Shown here piece after piece: positions 17,586-26,051 of a stretch of 64,000 bases of DNA. The notes beneath the pieces are model-generated. The model made no database searches and was not told where the DNA came from. It saw only the letters and a list, made by a program, of their open reading frames with translations. Both the position numbers and the translations under genes were made by a program. Location of the stretch: assembly GCA_001725415.1 (NCBI GenBank), contig MEGH01000003.1:197859-261858 (forward strand). Direction: 5' to 3'. The stretch comes from Pseudonocardia sp. SCN 73-27 (GTDB lineage Bacteria > Actinomycetota > Actinomycetes > Mycobacteriales > Pseudonocardiaceae). The number at the start of each line of letters is the position of its first letter. Position 1 is the first letter of the stretch.

Positions 17586-19052
17586 TTGGCACGCACCACC
17601 ACCGGGGGCGGGCGTCCCGGCGCCCGGGCGCTGCTCGTCGAGTTCAACGAGCTCAGCCCGACCCTGCTCGAGCGCTTCATCACGGCCGGGTACCTGCCGC
17701 ACTTCCGGGCGTTCCGCGACTCCTCGGTCGTGTACACCACCGACGCGGGTGAGGACGCCCCGAACCTCGAGCCCTGGATCCAGTGGCCGACGGTGCACAG
17801 CGGCGTGCCGTTCGCCGAGCACGGTGTCTTCGCCCTCGGCGAGGGCCGCGAGAAGCTGACGCGGCCGCTGCTCGGCGACGTGCTGTCGGCCGCCGGCATC
17901 CCCGTCGGCGTCTTCGGGTCGATGAACACCGGCTACAGCCGCCGCCCCGGCGAGGCCGGCTACGTCGTCCCCGATCCCTGGGACGTCGACGGTGTGGCGT
18001 TCCCGCAGTCGCTGCAGCCGTTCTACGAGACGGTGTCGTGGGCGGTGCAGGAGTCCTCGCGCAACGGCCTGCCGGGCGCCGGGCAGCTCGCCCGGTTCGC
18101 CGCGTTCCTGGTGCGCAGCGGCCTGCGTCCCGCCACCGTCGCGGCGGCGGTACGCCAGCTCGTCGACGAGCGCCGCGTCGGCGGCGTCGCCTGGCGACGC
18201 GCCTCGGTCCTCGACGACCTGTCGTACGACGTGTTCCGCACCCTGAACCGCCGCCACGGCGTCCGGTTCGCGACGTTCTTCTCCAACAGCACCGCCCATT
18301 ACCAGCACTACTACTGGCGCGACATGGAACCGGAGCTGTTCGAGGAGGTCGGCGACGGCGCCCACGCCGACGCCGTCCTGCACGGCTACCAGCGCATGGA
18401 CGCCCTGCTGGGCCGGATCATGGCCGACGAGCCCGACTCGCTGCTCGTCCTCGCCACCGCGCTGTCGCAGGAGCCGTGGGCCGAGTCGGCCAAGCGCACC
18501 TTCCGCCCCCGCGACTTCGACGCGCTCTTCGCCTTCGCCAGGATCCGCGGCGCCGTCGCGAAGCCGATGATGGCCGAGCAGTTCGTCGTCGAGCTGCCCT
18601 CCCCGGAGGCCGCGGCCGACGCCCGGCAGAAGCTCCACGCGTTGACCATCGACGGCACCCGCGCGCTCAACGCCGACCTCGACGGCCGCCGCCTGCAGGT
18701 CGGCTGCCGCAGCGACGTCGGCCGCGAGGGCGCCACGCTCGCGGGCGGGGCCGGAGGTACCTCGCGATCGTTCGACGAGCTCTTCTACCCGATCCACACC
18801 ACTCGCAGTGGCCGGCACAGCCGCGACGGCGCCCTGTGGTTCCGCACCGGCGCGCACCGCGTCGTCGAGGGCCGGGTGGCGCTCACCGACATCGCGCCGA
18901 CGATCCTCGACCACTTCGGCGTCGCCGCCCCCGAGCACATGCGGGGCGACGTGCTGCCGCTCTACCGGACCCCCGAGGTCCCGGCCCAGCGCACCCGCCC
19001 GCTCTCGTCGCTGCGCGGGTCCCGGCCGGTGGGCGTCCCGCAGCCCCGCTGA
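17586..19052 (+). CDS. Alkaline-phosphatase-superfamily (type I phosphodiesterase-like) protein
   Basis: 488 residues of the phosphodiesterase/nucleotide pyrophosphatase superfamily: N-terminal [10 protein letters not shown] (a Glu where the first metal Asp is usual), [10 protein letters not shown] with the nucleophile Thr, [12 protein letters not shown], and C-terminal [12 protein letters not shown]. No signal peptide or membrane helix is obvious. The likely start is TTG 17586, six bases after AGGGGG; the in-frame GTG at 17568 would contain that SD. Substrate unknown. It follows 109 bases with a TGTAATAC promoter-like element near 17521. Confidence 0.7.
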   Translation: MARTTTGGGRPGARALLVEFNELSPTLLERFITAGYLPHFRAFRDSSVVYTTDAGEDAPNLEPWIQWPTVHSGVPFAEHGVFALGEGREKLTRPLLGDVLSAAGIPVGVFGSMNTGYSRRPGEAGYVVPDPWDVDGVAFPQSLQPFYETVSWAVQESSRNGLPGAGQLARFAAFLVRSGLRPATVAAAVRQLVDERRVGGVAWRRASVLDDLSYDVFRTLNRRHGVRFATFFSNSTAHYQHYYWRDMEPELFEEVGDGAHADAVLHGYQRMDALLGRIMADEPDSLLVLATALSQEPWAESAKRTFRPRDFDALFAFARIRGAVAKPMMAEQFVVELPSPEAAADARQKLHALTIDGTRALNADLDGRRLQVGCRSDVGREGATLAGGAGGTSRSFDELFYPIHTTRSGRHSRDGALWFRTGAHRVVEGRVALTDIAPTILDHFGVAAPEHMRGDVLPLYRTPEVPAQRTRPLSSLRGSRPVGVPQPR

Positions 19053-19065
19053 CCGCGACGGCCCT

Positions 19066-19104
19066 GTGAGCGGCATGGTCGCTATGACGACCATTGCCAC
19101 TCAC
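19066..19104. repeat. 39-bp imperfect palindrome, copy 2 (convergent gene junction)
   Basis: GTGAGCGGCATGGTCG pairs with CGACCATTGCCACTCAC with one bulge and one mismatch. It lies between the convergent phosphodiesterase-like and quinone oxidoreductase genes. It is the most decayed of the four family members. Confidence 0.7.
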
Positions 19105-19120
19105 GACCTCTCCGGCGCGC

Positions 19121-20104
19121 CTAGGGGGCCAGCACGACCTTGCCGACGGTGCCGCGCGACCCCAGCCGCCGCAGCGCCTCCTTGACCTCGGTCAACGGGA
19201 GCTCGGCGCCGACCAGGGGCTCGATGAGCCGCTTGCCCCACAGCTCCTCGATCTCGTCCTGCCACGGCTGGATCAGCTCGGGCTTCATGGTCCGGTAGTA
19301 GCCCCAATGCACGCCGACGACCGAGTAGTTCTTGATCAGGACGTGGTTGGTCGGGGCGTCGGCGATCCGCCCGCCCGCGAAGCCGATCACCAGGATGCGG
19401 CCCTCGAACGCGGCGATCCGTCGCGACGCGTCGAAGACGTCCCCGCCGACGGGGTCGTAGATCACGTCCGCGCCGCGCCCGCCGGTGAGGTCCTTCACGG
19501 CGGCGACCAGGTCGACGCCGCGGTAGTCGACGACGTCGTCGCAGCCCACCGATCTCGCGACCTCGCACTTCTCCGCGCCGCCCGCCGTCCCGATGACCCG
19601 CGCGCCCAGGGCCTTGCCCAGCTGCACCGCCGCGGTCCCGACACCACCCGCCGCCGCGTGCACGAGCAGCGTCTCGCCCTCCTGCAACTGGCCGCGGTGC
19701 TTCAGCGCGCACCAGCCGGTCTGGTAGGTGATCAGCAGCCCGGCGGCCTGCGCCGGCGTCATCCCCTCGGGCCAGCGGAACGTCGCGACGTCGGGCAGCA
19801 GCGACACCTCCGCGTAGCCGCCCTGACCCAGGACCGGGAGCCCGACGACGCGGTCGCCCACCGCGAACCGCGCGCCCTCACCCGCGGCGACGACCTCGCC
19901 CGCGACCTCCATGCCCGGCACGAACGGCAGCGGCGGCTTCTCCTGGTACTTGCCCTGGCAGGCCAGGATGTCGGGGAAGTTGCAGGCCGCGGCGTGCACG
20001 CGCACCGCCACCTGGCCGGGCCCGGGGACCGGTTCCGGGATGTCCTCGTGCCAGGTGAGGACGTCGTCCGGGTCACCGTTCTCGTGGACCTGCCAACCGC
20101 GCAT
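19121..20104 (-). CDS. NADPH:quinone oxidoreductase-type MDR protein
   Basis: A 327-residue medium-chain dehydrogenase/reductase without the zinc cysteines, so of the quinone oxidoreductase/zeta-crystallin kind. It shows a GroES-like N-terminal domain (ACNFPDILACQGKY, VPGMEVAGEVVAAG), the cofactor loop VHAAAGGVGTAAVQ and YDPVGGDVF. ATG 20104 overlaps the SDR stop by one base (TGATG), and an SD (GGGAG) lies inside the SDR gene; the longer in-frame start at 20212 is unnecessary. Third gene of the 22207-19121 operon. Confidence 0.88.
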   Translation of the reverse strand: MRGWQVHENGDPDDVLTWHEDIPEPVPGPGQVAVRVHAAACNFPDILACQGKYQEKPPLPFVPGMEVAGEVVAAGEGARFAVGDRVVGLPVLGQGGYAEVSLLPDVATFRWPEGMTPAQAAGLLITYQTGWCALKHRGQLQEGETLLVHAAAGGVGTAAVQLGKALGARVIGTAGGAEKCEVARSVGCDDVVDYRGVDLVAAVKDLTGGRGADVIYDPVGGDVFDASRRIAAFEGRILVIGFAGGRIADAPTNHVLIKNYSVVGVHWGYYRTMKPELIQPWQDEIEELWGKRLIEPLVGAELPLTEVKEALRRLGSRGTVGKVVLAP

Positions 20105-20874
20105 CAATGCTGCTCCCAACTGACCTCGGGGGCCCGGCGTCCGCCCGCCGGGCCGGGGACGCCACGGAACCCGTAGGCCCCGGGCTCGCGACCGGGCTGG
20201 ACGAACCAGCACTCACCGGGCGCGCCGTCTTCGATGATTGCCGCGACGGCGGCGGCGACGTCGGCGGCACCCAGGAGCGGGAAGTCGCCGAAGTCGTTGC
20301 GCGCGTTCGCGATCAGGGCCGTGTCGGTGTAGCCGGGGCACACGGCGGCCACCCGGATGCCCTCCTGCGCGAGAGCGGGCGCCGCGGCGCGGACGTAGCC
20401 GACGACGGCGTGCTTGGTCAGCGTGTACAGCGGATCGCCCGCGTGCGGCACCAACCCCGCCAGCGACGCCGTGGCGACGACGACCCCGCCGCCCGCCCGG
20501 CGCAACGCCGGCACCGCCGCGTTCAGCCCGAACACCACGTGGTCGACGTTCACGCCCACGATGCGGCGGTAGGCGTCGACATCCAGGTCGGTGACACCGT
20601 TCTGCCCGGACGTCATGCCCGCGTTGAGCAGCACGACGTCGAGCCGGCCGAACGCGTCCTCCGCCGCCGCGACGGCCTCGGCCATCGCCGCGGGTGCCGA
20701 CACGTCCGTCGCCCACGGCAGCCCGCCCACCTCGTCGCTGATGCGGCGCGCGCCCACCTCGTCGCGGTCGACGACGGCCACCCGGGCGCCCGCACCGGCG
20801 AGCATCCGCACCGCGGCCTCGCCGATGCCCGACGCACCGCCGGTGACGAGCGCGGCCTTTCCTCCGAGATCCAC
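20104..20874 (-). CDS. SDR-family oxidoreductase
   Basis: A 256-residue classical SDR: TGGASGIGEA cofactor motif, NAGM, catalytic ATASLAG serine, YTLTKHAV Tyr/Lys and the PGYTDT loop. It starts at GTG 20874 after GGAGGAG. It is the middle gene of the M20 peptidase-SDR-quinone oxidoreductase operon, 16 bases after the first gene and one-base-coupled to the third. Substrate unknown. Confidence 0.88.
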   Translation of the reverse strand: MDLGGKAALVTGGASGIGEAAVRMLAGAGARVAVVDRDEVGARRISDEVGGLPWATDVSAPAAMAEAVAAAEDAFGRLDVVLLNAGMTSGQNGVTDLDVDAYRRIVGVNVDHVVFGLNAAVPALRRAGGGVVVATASLAGLVPHAGDPLYTLTKHAVVGYVRAAAPALAQEGIRVAAVCPGYTDTALIANARNDFGDFPLLGAADVAAAVAAIIEDGAPGECWFVQPGREPGAYGFRGVPGPAGGRRAPEVSWEQH

Positions 20875-20890
20875 GTCGATCTCCTCCGGC

Positions 20891-22207
20891 TCAGCTGTTC
20901 TGCAGGAACGTGTCCAGGACGCGGGTACCGAACTCCAGGGCGTCGATCGGGACGCGCTCGTCGATGCCGTGGAACAGCGACGCGAAGTCGAGGTCCGGGG
21001 GCAGCCGCAGCGGCGCGAACCCGTAGCAGCGCATGCCGAGCTTGAAGAAGGACTTCGCGTCGGTCCCGCCCGAGAGCATGTACGGGATCGCCTTCGAGCC
21101 CGGGTCCTCGGTCTGCAGCGCGGCCGCCATGGCCTCGACGAGCGGGCCCTCGAACGGCGTCTCCACCGGCGGCAGCTCCGTCACCCACTCACGCGTGACG
21201 TCCGGGCCGATCAGCTCGTCGACCTCCCGCAGGAACGCCTCCTGCCGGCCCGGCAGAACGCGGCAGTCGATGACCGCCTCCGCCGTCGACGGGATCACGT
21301 TCGCCTTGTAGCCGGCGTGCAGCATCGTCGGGTTCGCCGTGTCGCGCACCGTGGCGCCGACGATGCGCGCCAACGGCCCCAGCTTCGCCAGCGACCCTTC
21401 CAGGTCGTCCTCCGGGAACTCGAGCCCGGTGATGTCGCGCATCGAGGCCAGGAACTCCCGCACCGTGTCGGTGAGCACCAGCGGGAACGTGTGGTTGCCC
21501 AGCCGTGCAACGGCTTCCGCGACGCGGGTGACGGCGTTGTCGTCGTGGAGGAACGAGCCGTGCCCCGGCCTCCCCCTGGCGCGCAGGCGCATCCAGGCGA
21601 TGCCCTTCTCCGCCGCCTCGATCAGGTAGACCCGCTGGTCCTCCCCCAGCGTCAGCGAGAACCCGCCCACCTCACCGACCGCTTCGGTGCAGCCCTCGAA
21701 CAGGTCGGGCCGGTTCTCGATCAGCCACTGGGCCCCGTACTTGCCGCCTGCCTCCTCGTCGGCGACGAACGCGAACACGATGTCGCGCGGCGGGACGACG
21801 CCCTCACGCTTGAACCGGCGGGCGACGGCGATCGTCATCGCCACCATGTCCTTCATGTCGACGGCCCCGCGCCCCCACACGTAGCCGTCCTGCACCGCAC
21901 CCGAGAACGGGTGCACCGACCACTCGCCGGGGTCGGCCGGCACGACGTCGAGGTGGCCGTGGACGAGCAGCGCGCCCCGTTCCCGGTCGGCACCCTCCAG
22001 GCGACAGAACACGTTGCTGCGGCCCGGGGCACCCGAGTCGAGGACCTCGACCTCGTAGCCGACCTCCGACAGCTTGGCCGCCACGTACTCGGCGGCCTGC
22101 CGTTCCCCGACGACCGTCGCCGGGTCGCCGGTGTTGGAGGTGTCGATCCGGATGAGTTCGGAGGCGAGCTGGACCACCTCGTCGACAGCGGAGTTCTGGC
22201 CGGTCAT
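20891..22207 (-). CDS. M20/M25/M40-family metallo-hydrolase
   Basis: A 438-residue di-zinc amidohydrolase/peptidase related to DapE, ArgE and carboxypeptidase Ss1. Metal ligands are visible as HGHLDVVP, GAVDMKDM, DEEAGGKYG and the C-terminal LSGGTDAKSFF. Residues ~190-310 form the lid/dimerisation domain. It removes an acyl or amino-acid group from a small substrate in the cytosol. First gene of a three-gene minus-strand operon; ATG 22207 has SD AGGAAG. Confidence 0.87.
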   Translation of the reverse strand: MTGQNSAVDEVVQLASELIRIDTSNTGDPATVVGERQAAEYVAAKLSEVGYEVEVLDSGAPGRSNVFCRLEGADRERGALLVHGHLDVVPADPGEWSVHPFSGAVQDGYVWGRGAVDMKDMVAMTIAVARRFKREGVVPPRDIVFAFVADEEAGGKYGAQWLIENRPDLFEGCTEAVGEVGGFSLTLGEDQRVYLIEAAEKGIAWMRLRARGRPGHGSFLHDDNAVTRVAEAVARLGNHTFPLVLTDTVREFLASMRDITGLEFPEDDLEGSLAKLGPLARIVGATVRDTANPTMLHAGYKANVIPSTAEAVIDCRVLPGRQEAFLREVDELIGPDVTREWVTELPPVETPFEGPLVEAMAAALQTEDPGSKAIPYMLSGGTDAKSFFKLGMRCYGFAPLRLPPDLDFASLFHGIDERVPIDALEFGTRVLDTFLQNS

Positions 22208-22295
22208 GGCGATCTTCCTACCATCGCCGGTCCGGTGACGGGGCCCGGATGTGGGTGGTCTATCCTTTGCTGCGTCGCGGTGATCGCGGCGGCAA

Positions 22296-22380
22296 GTCCG
22301 AGTGGCGGAATGGCAGACGCGCTAGCTTGAGGTGCTAGTGCCCTTTAACGGGCGTGGGGGTTCAAGTCCCCCCTCGGACA
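22296..22380 (+). tRNA. tRNA-Leu (anticodon GAG)
   Basis: The acceptor stem GTCCGAG pairs with CTCGGAC (22373-22379), followed by discriminator A at 22380. Anticodon stem CTAGC/GCTAG holds loop TTGAGGT, giving GAG, which decodes CUC/CUU. The long variable arm (TGCCCTTTAACGGGCG) and T-loop GTTCAAGTC are typical of class II tRNA-Leu. CCA is not encoded. A TATCCT -10-like box lies at 22261-22266. Confidence 0.96.
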
Positions 22381-22404
22381 CTTTCAGAACGACTTCCCTC
22401 CGGC

Positions 22405-23088
22405 TCATCTGAAGCGGCCGAAGCTGGTCGAGGATCCCTCGATCGTCATCGTGGTGGGGATCATGGCCGTCGGTACCTGGGGCCAGCCCTTGGGCGAGTC
22501 CTCCCATTCCTCCCCGCGACCCCACGCCGTCAGGTCGAGCACGCCCGTCGTGAAGGTGAGGCCGTCGATCCCGCGCGACGTCGTCGCGTAGGTGAGGTGG
22601 ACGGCGTCGTCGACCCTCAGGAACGCCGAGAGCTGGAACCCGCCTCCGGCCCCGGTGTCGGAGGTCCAGCTCGTCCCGTGGGACGACGCGTACGGCAGCG
22701 TCCAGCCCCGCCGTGCCCAGTAGGCGTCGAGCTGCGGGAGCGGCATGTCGGACACCACCCGGAACGCGACGCCGTTCTCCGCCAACAGCTGCGGCGCCGA
22801 GGCGGGCATGTTGTCGGTGAACCAGGTGCAGCCCGGGCAGAAGTGGTCGGGGCCGTTGTCCATGAACTGGTAGACGACGAGCCGGTCGTGCCCGTCGAAC
22901 AGCTCGGCGAGTGTACGGGGGCCGTCAGGTGTGGCGAAGTCGCAGGAGGCGACGGGGGTCATCGGCAGCCGGCGCCGGCGGGCGGCGACGGCGTCGAGCG
23001 CGCGGCGCACCTCCTTCTCGGCGACGAGCAGCTCCTCGCGGGCCGACGCCCATTCCTGTGGGTCGACGATCGTCGGTGTTGTTGTCAT
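22405..23088 (-). CDS. DUF899 thioredoxin-like protein
   Basis: A 227-residue protein with a thioredoxin-like fold. It has CPGCTWF (residues ~82-88) in the position of the redox CxxC, inside the DUF899 context (FMDNGPDHFCPGCTWFTDN, ATTSRGID). Predicted redox or peroxiredoxin-like function is unproven. ATG 23088 overlaps the ArsR stop (ATGA), so it is the translationally coupled third gene of the SRPBCC-ArsR-DUF899 operon. Confidence 0.85.
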   Translation of the reverse strand: MTTTPTIVDPQEWASAREELLVAEKEVRRALDAVAARRRRLPMTPVASCDFATPDGPRTLAELFDGHDRLVVYQFMDNGPDHFCPGCTWFTDNMPASAPQLLAENGVAFRVVSDMPLPQLDAYWARRGWTLPYASSHGTSWTSDTGAGGGFQLSAFLRVDDAVHLTYATTSRGIDGLTFTTGVLDLTAWGRGEEWEDSPKGWPQVPTAMIPTTMTIEGSSTSFGRFR

Positions 23089-23435
23089 CGTGGGTCTCCT
23101 CGGTTCTCCAGGTGCTCCTTGAGGGCGGCGAGCGGGCCGTCCCAGTCGCGGGCGAGCGCAGCCAGGAACTGCTGCGCCACCTGCATCGGCGCCGATCGCA
23201 GCCGATACCGGACCCGGCGCCGCTCCCCCGGCTCGGCCGTCACCAGACCGGCGTCGGCGAGCAGGCCGAGGTGCTTGGCGATGGCCTGCCGCGAGATGGG
23301 CAGCCGCGTCGCGAGGTCGGTGGCCGTCGACGGGCCCTCCGCCGCGAGCGAGGCCAGCAGCGCGCGGCGGCTCGGGTCGGCCAGGGCGGCGAAGACCTGT
23401 TCAGCGACCGCCTCGGCGTCGTCGTGCAGTCTCAT
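23085..23435 (-). CDS. ArsR-family winged-helix repressor
   Basis: A 116-residue regulator: ALADPSRRALLASL, then STATDLATRLPISRQAIAKHL (recognition helix) and GLVTAEPGERRRVRYRL (wing). No metal-binding cysteines are present, so it belongs to the non-metal ArsR group commonly paired with SRPBCC proteins. ATG 23435 overlaps the SRPBCC stop (ATGA). It very probably represses its own operon through the palindromes at 23876-23916. Confidence 0.9.
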   Translation of the reverse strand: MRLHDDAEAVAEQVFAALADPSRRALLASLAAEGPSTATDLATRLPISRQAIAKHLGLLADAGLVTAEPGERRRVRYRLRSAPMQVAQQFLAALARDWDGPLAALKEHLENRGDPR

Positions 23436-23860
23436 GCGGCCAGGTAGTCGACCAGCTCGCCCAGCTCGGCGGCCCAGCCCTTGGTGTGCTCGTCGTACTC
23501 GGTGCGGCGGACGTCGTCGGGGAGCTGCGCGAACCCGGTCTCGACGACGGTCAGCCGCGTCCCGGCGCCCGCCGCCACGAGGGTGAACTCGACGTAGGTG
23601 CGGCGCGGGTCGTCGACGCCCAGGCCCTGGTTGCTCCAGGTGAAGCCGAACACCGCCGGCTCCTCGACGCGTTCGACCCGCATCTCGGTGTGGTGCCCGC
23701 CGTCCCAGCCCATCGACGCCGCGCCGCCGGGCCGCAGGTCGATCTTCGCCTCCTGCCCGAACCAGGCGGCGAGACCGTCGGCGGTGGTGAGTGCGGACCA
23801 GACGTCGGCGGGCGGGCGCGAGATGTCGACGGTGCGCTCGATGCGATCGGGGAATGCCAT
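23432..23860 (-). CDS. SRPBCC (AHSA1-like) domain protein
   Basis: A 142-residue START/Bet v1-fold protein: RTVDISRPPADVWSALTTADGLAAWFG at the start and HTKGWAAELGELVDYL at the end. Members bind hydrophobic ligands or, in bacteria, often pair with an ArsR repressor in stress operons. ATG 23860 follows AGGAGG at ideal spacing; the longer frame from 23893 is rejected because it would include the promoter. First gene of the operon. Confidence 0.88.
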   Translation of the reverse strand: MAFPDRIERTVDISRPPADVWSALTTADGLAAWFGQEAKIDLRPGGAASMGWDGGHHTEMRVERVEEPAVFGFTWSNQGLGVDDPRRTYVEFTLVAAGAGTRLTVVETGFAQLPDDVRRTEYDEHTKGWAAELGELVDYLAA

Positions 23861-23875
23861 CGTTCCTCCTAAGTA

Positions 23876-23922
23876 GCAACTGAACGGTTGCAATATTATG
23901 GCAACTGTTGAGTTGCGTCAAC
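23876..23922 (-). promoter_or_regulatory. Promoter with two ArsR operator palindromes
   Basis: Minus-strand -35 TTGACG (23921-23916) and -10 TAATAT (23898-23893) are separated by exactly 17 bases. Two identical palindromes of the form GCAAC-N6-GTTGC occur at 23876-23891 and 23901-23916, 25 bp apart centre to centre. One lies between the -35 and -10, the other just after the -10. This is the standard geometry for repression by a dimeric winged-helix protein. Confidence 0.8.
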
Positions 23923-23935
23923 GGAGTCGAGGGTC

Positions 23936-23975
23936 GTGAGCGGCAATGGTCGCCATCGCGACCATTGCCGCTCAC
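23936..23975. repeat. 40-bp palindrome, copy 3 (divergent intergenic region)
   Basis: Perfect 18-bp stem GTGAGCGGCAATGGTCGC with loop CATC. Unlike the other copies it lies between two divergent genes (SRPBCC and acyl-CoA ligase), where a terminator has no obvious purpose. Confidence 0.8.
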
Positions 23976-24021
23976 GGGTGTATGGGCGAGACTGCCTACC
24001 AACCGTCCGGAAGGTGTATCG

Positions 24022-25560
24022 ATGCCCGCGACCACGCTCGGCGAGCTGCTGGAACGTCGCACCGCCGAGCGGCCCGGAGCCGAGGCGGTGGTCTTCCCCG
24101 ACCGCGCGACGACCTACGCCGAGCTGGCCGAACGCACCCGCCGGTTCGCGCGTGGGCTGGCAGGGCTCGGGGTCGGGAAGGGCGACCGTGTCGGCATCCT
24201 GCTGCCGGCGTCGGCAGACCTGCTGGCCGTCCTGATCGGCGCGACGCACCTCGGCGCGATCGCGGTGCCGATCAATGCCCGCTTCCGGGCCGTGGAGCTC
24301 GCAGGGATCGTCGTGCACTCGGGGATGCGGGTGCTCGTCACGGACGCCTCGCACGAGCACTCGCTCCCCGCCGACGCCCCCGAGCTGGAGCACGTCGTCG
24401 TCCTGGGCCGCGACGAGCTGCCGGATGCCGACCCCGGCGACACGACGATCACGCCGGACGACACCGCGGTGATCGTCTACACCTCCGGCACGACGGCGGC
24501 GCCCAAGGGCGCGATGCTCCCGCACTCGGCGCTGACCGGGCTGGCGGGCGGCATCGTCGAGCGGATGCGGCTGACGTCCGACGACCGGGTGTGGACGGCG
24601 ATCCCGCTGTTCCACGGCGGCGGCCTGACGTTCGCGTTCTCGTGCCTCACCGCGGGCGCGCCGTTCGTGCATCCCGGCCACTTCGACCCGTCGACGACAC
24701 TGGAGTACCTCACCGAGCAGCGCGTCACCGTCGCGCTCGCGGCGTTCGAGACGATCTGGATGCCGGTGCTCGACCGGCCCGACTTCGCCGACTTCGACCT
24801 GTCCCGCGTCAGGGTCGTGATGGCCGTCGGCGTGCCGGAACGGTTGCGCGACATGGCGTCGCGGCTGCCGCAGGCGGTGCACGTGTCATGTGTGGCGATG
24901 ACGGAGTCGTCGGCGTTCCTGACGCTGAACCGGCTCGACGACCCTGCCGACGCCCGCGCCACGACGGGCGGGCATCCGATGCCGGGCATGGAGTGCCGCG
25001 TCGTCGACCCGGAGACGGGTCGCGACCAGCCGCCCGGCACCCCCGGTGAGCTGCTGTTCCGCGGCCCCAACGCCTTCACGGGGTACTTCCGCGATCCGGA
25101 GCACACGGCGTCGGTGATCGACGCCGACGGCTGGTTCCACAGCGGCGACCTGGTCGTGGCCGACGACGAGGGCCGGTTGACGTTCCGGTCGCGGCTCAAG
25201 GACATGCTCAAGGTCGGCGGGGAGAACGTGGCGGCGGCCGAGGTGGAGGACCACCTGCTGCGCCATCCCGCGGTCGCCGTCGTCGCGGTGGTGGCGGCAC
25301 CGGACGCGCGGTACGTCGAGGTCCCGGCGGCGTACGTGCAGCTTCGCGACGGCGCGGAGGCGTCGGAGAAGGAGCTGATCGACTTCTGCCTCGGCCGGAT
25401 CGCGACGTACCGGGTGCCGCGCTACGTCCGGTTCGTCGACGGGCCGGCCGACTGGCCGATGTCCGGCACGAAGATCAAGAAGTACGTCCTCCGGGAGCGG
25501 ATCGCGGCCGAGCTCGACGCCGCGGGGATCACGGAGGCGCCGAAACCGGTCGTCGCCTAG
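24022..25560 (+). CDS. Acyl-CoA synthetase / AMP-binding enzyme
   Basis: A 512-residue adenylate-forming ligase that activates a carboxylic acid to its CoA thioester through an acyl-AMP. Motifs: P-loop YTSGTTAAPKGAM, FHGGGL, the GYFRDPE region, hinge SGDLVVADDEGRL and the catalytic-lysine C-terminus MSGTKIKKY. ATG 24022 has SD GGAAGG. It is a close relative of the ligase at 29343 (shared VKVGGENVAAAE-type hinge), which suggests duplication within one pathway. Its stop codon overlaps the opposing PNPOx stop in a shared CTAG. Confidence 0.9.
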   Translation: MPATTLGELLERRTAERPGAEAVVFPDRATTYAELAERTRRFARGLAGLGVGKGDRVGILLPASADLLAVLIGATHLGAIAVPINARFRAVELAGIVVHSGMRVLVTDASHEHSLPADAPELEHVVVLGRDELPDADPGDTTITPDDTAVIVYTSGTTAAPKGAMLPHSALTGLAGGIVERMRLTSDDRVWTAIPLFHGGGLTFAFSCLTAGAPFVHPGHFDPSTTLEYLTEQRVTVALAAFETIWMPVLDRPDFADFDLSRVRVVMAVGVPERLRDMASRLPQAVHVSCVAMTESSAFLTLNRLDDPADARATTGGHPMPGMECRVVDPETGRDQPPGTPGELLFRGPNAFTGYFRDPEHTASVIDADGWFHSGDLVVADDEGRLTFRSRLKDMLKVGGENVAAAEVEDHLLRHPAVAVVAVVAAPDARYVEVPAAYVQLRDGAEASEKELIDFCLGRIATYRVPRYVRFVDGPADWPMSGTKIKKYVLRERIAAELDAAGITEAPKPVVA

Positions 25561-26051
25561 CCTCCGCGGCCGTCGCCGGCGACTCGACGGGAGTCGTGCG
25601 ACTGCGGCACCCCCACGATCGCGACCCGCACGACGACGCGCCGCGGGCTGTCCAGCAGCGTCAGCAGACGTTCCTGCCCGGTCGGGGCGAGCCGCGCGGC
25701 GAGCAGGGGCAGCACCCGGTCGAGGGTCTCCCGGTCGCGGTGCACGGTGGCGCGCCCCTTGATGCGAACCATGCGCCGCCCGGGCAGGTCGGTGCCCGCG
25801 TTGCTGATCACCATGCCGACCCGCGGGTCGCGTTCGACGGCGGCGACGTGCGCACGGCCGGTCACCGCGGTCAGCCAGAAGCCGTCGTCGACGTAGAGGT
25901 GGCTCATCGTGACACCGGCGGGCCAGCCGTCGGCGTCGGTGAACAGGAAGGTGCACTCCCGCGCGGCCGTCGCCAGTTCCTCCAGCCCGGAGTCGGCGAG
26001 CCGGGCCTGCCGCATGTCCTCCAGGTCGGAGACGCCGACGCGGTCCGCCAT
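25557..26051 (-). CDS. Pyridoxamine 5'-phosphate oxidase-like (split beta-barrel) protein
   Basis: A 164-residue flavin/F420-binding split-barrel protein: ECTFLFTDADGWPAGVTMSHLYVDDGFWLTAV is the typical first half, with RDPRVGMVISN and RMVRIKGRATVHRD following. It may bind FMN or F420 and reduce a pathway intermediate. ATG 26051 overlaps the SDR stop by one base (TGATG). Last gene of the operon that starts near 29009. Confidence 0.8.
   Translation of the reverse strand: MADRVGVSDLEDMRQARLADSGLEELATAARECTFLFTDADGWPAGVTMSHLYVDDGFWLTAVTGRAHVAAVERDPRVGMVISNAGTDLPGRRMVRIKGRATVHRDRETLDRVLPLLAARLAPTGQERLLTLLDSPRRVVVRVAIVGVPQSHDSRRVAGDGRGG

Noticed and set aside
15236-17929. uppP frame extending 1.9 kb upstream without a stop.
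   Set aside because: Only the part from GTG 16057 is coding and matches UppP length; the rest is antisense to the aldo/keto reductase and DUF5703 genes.
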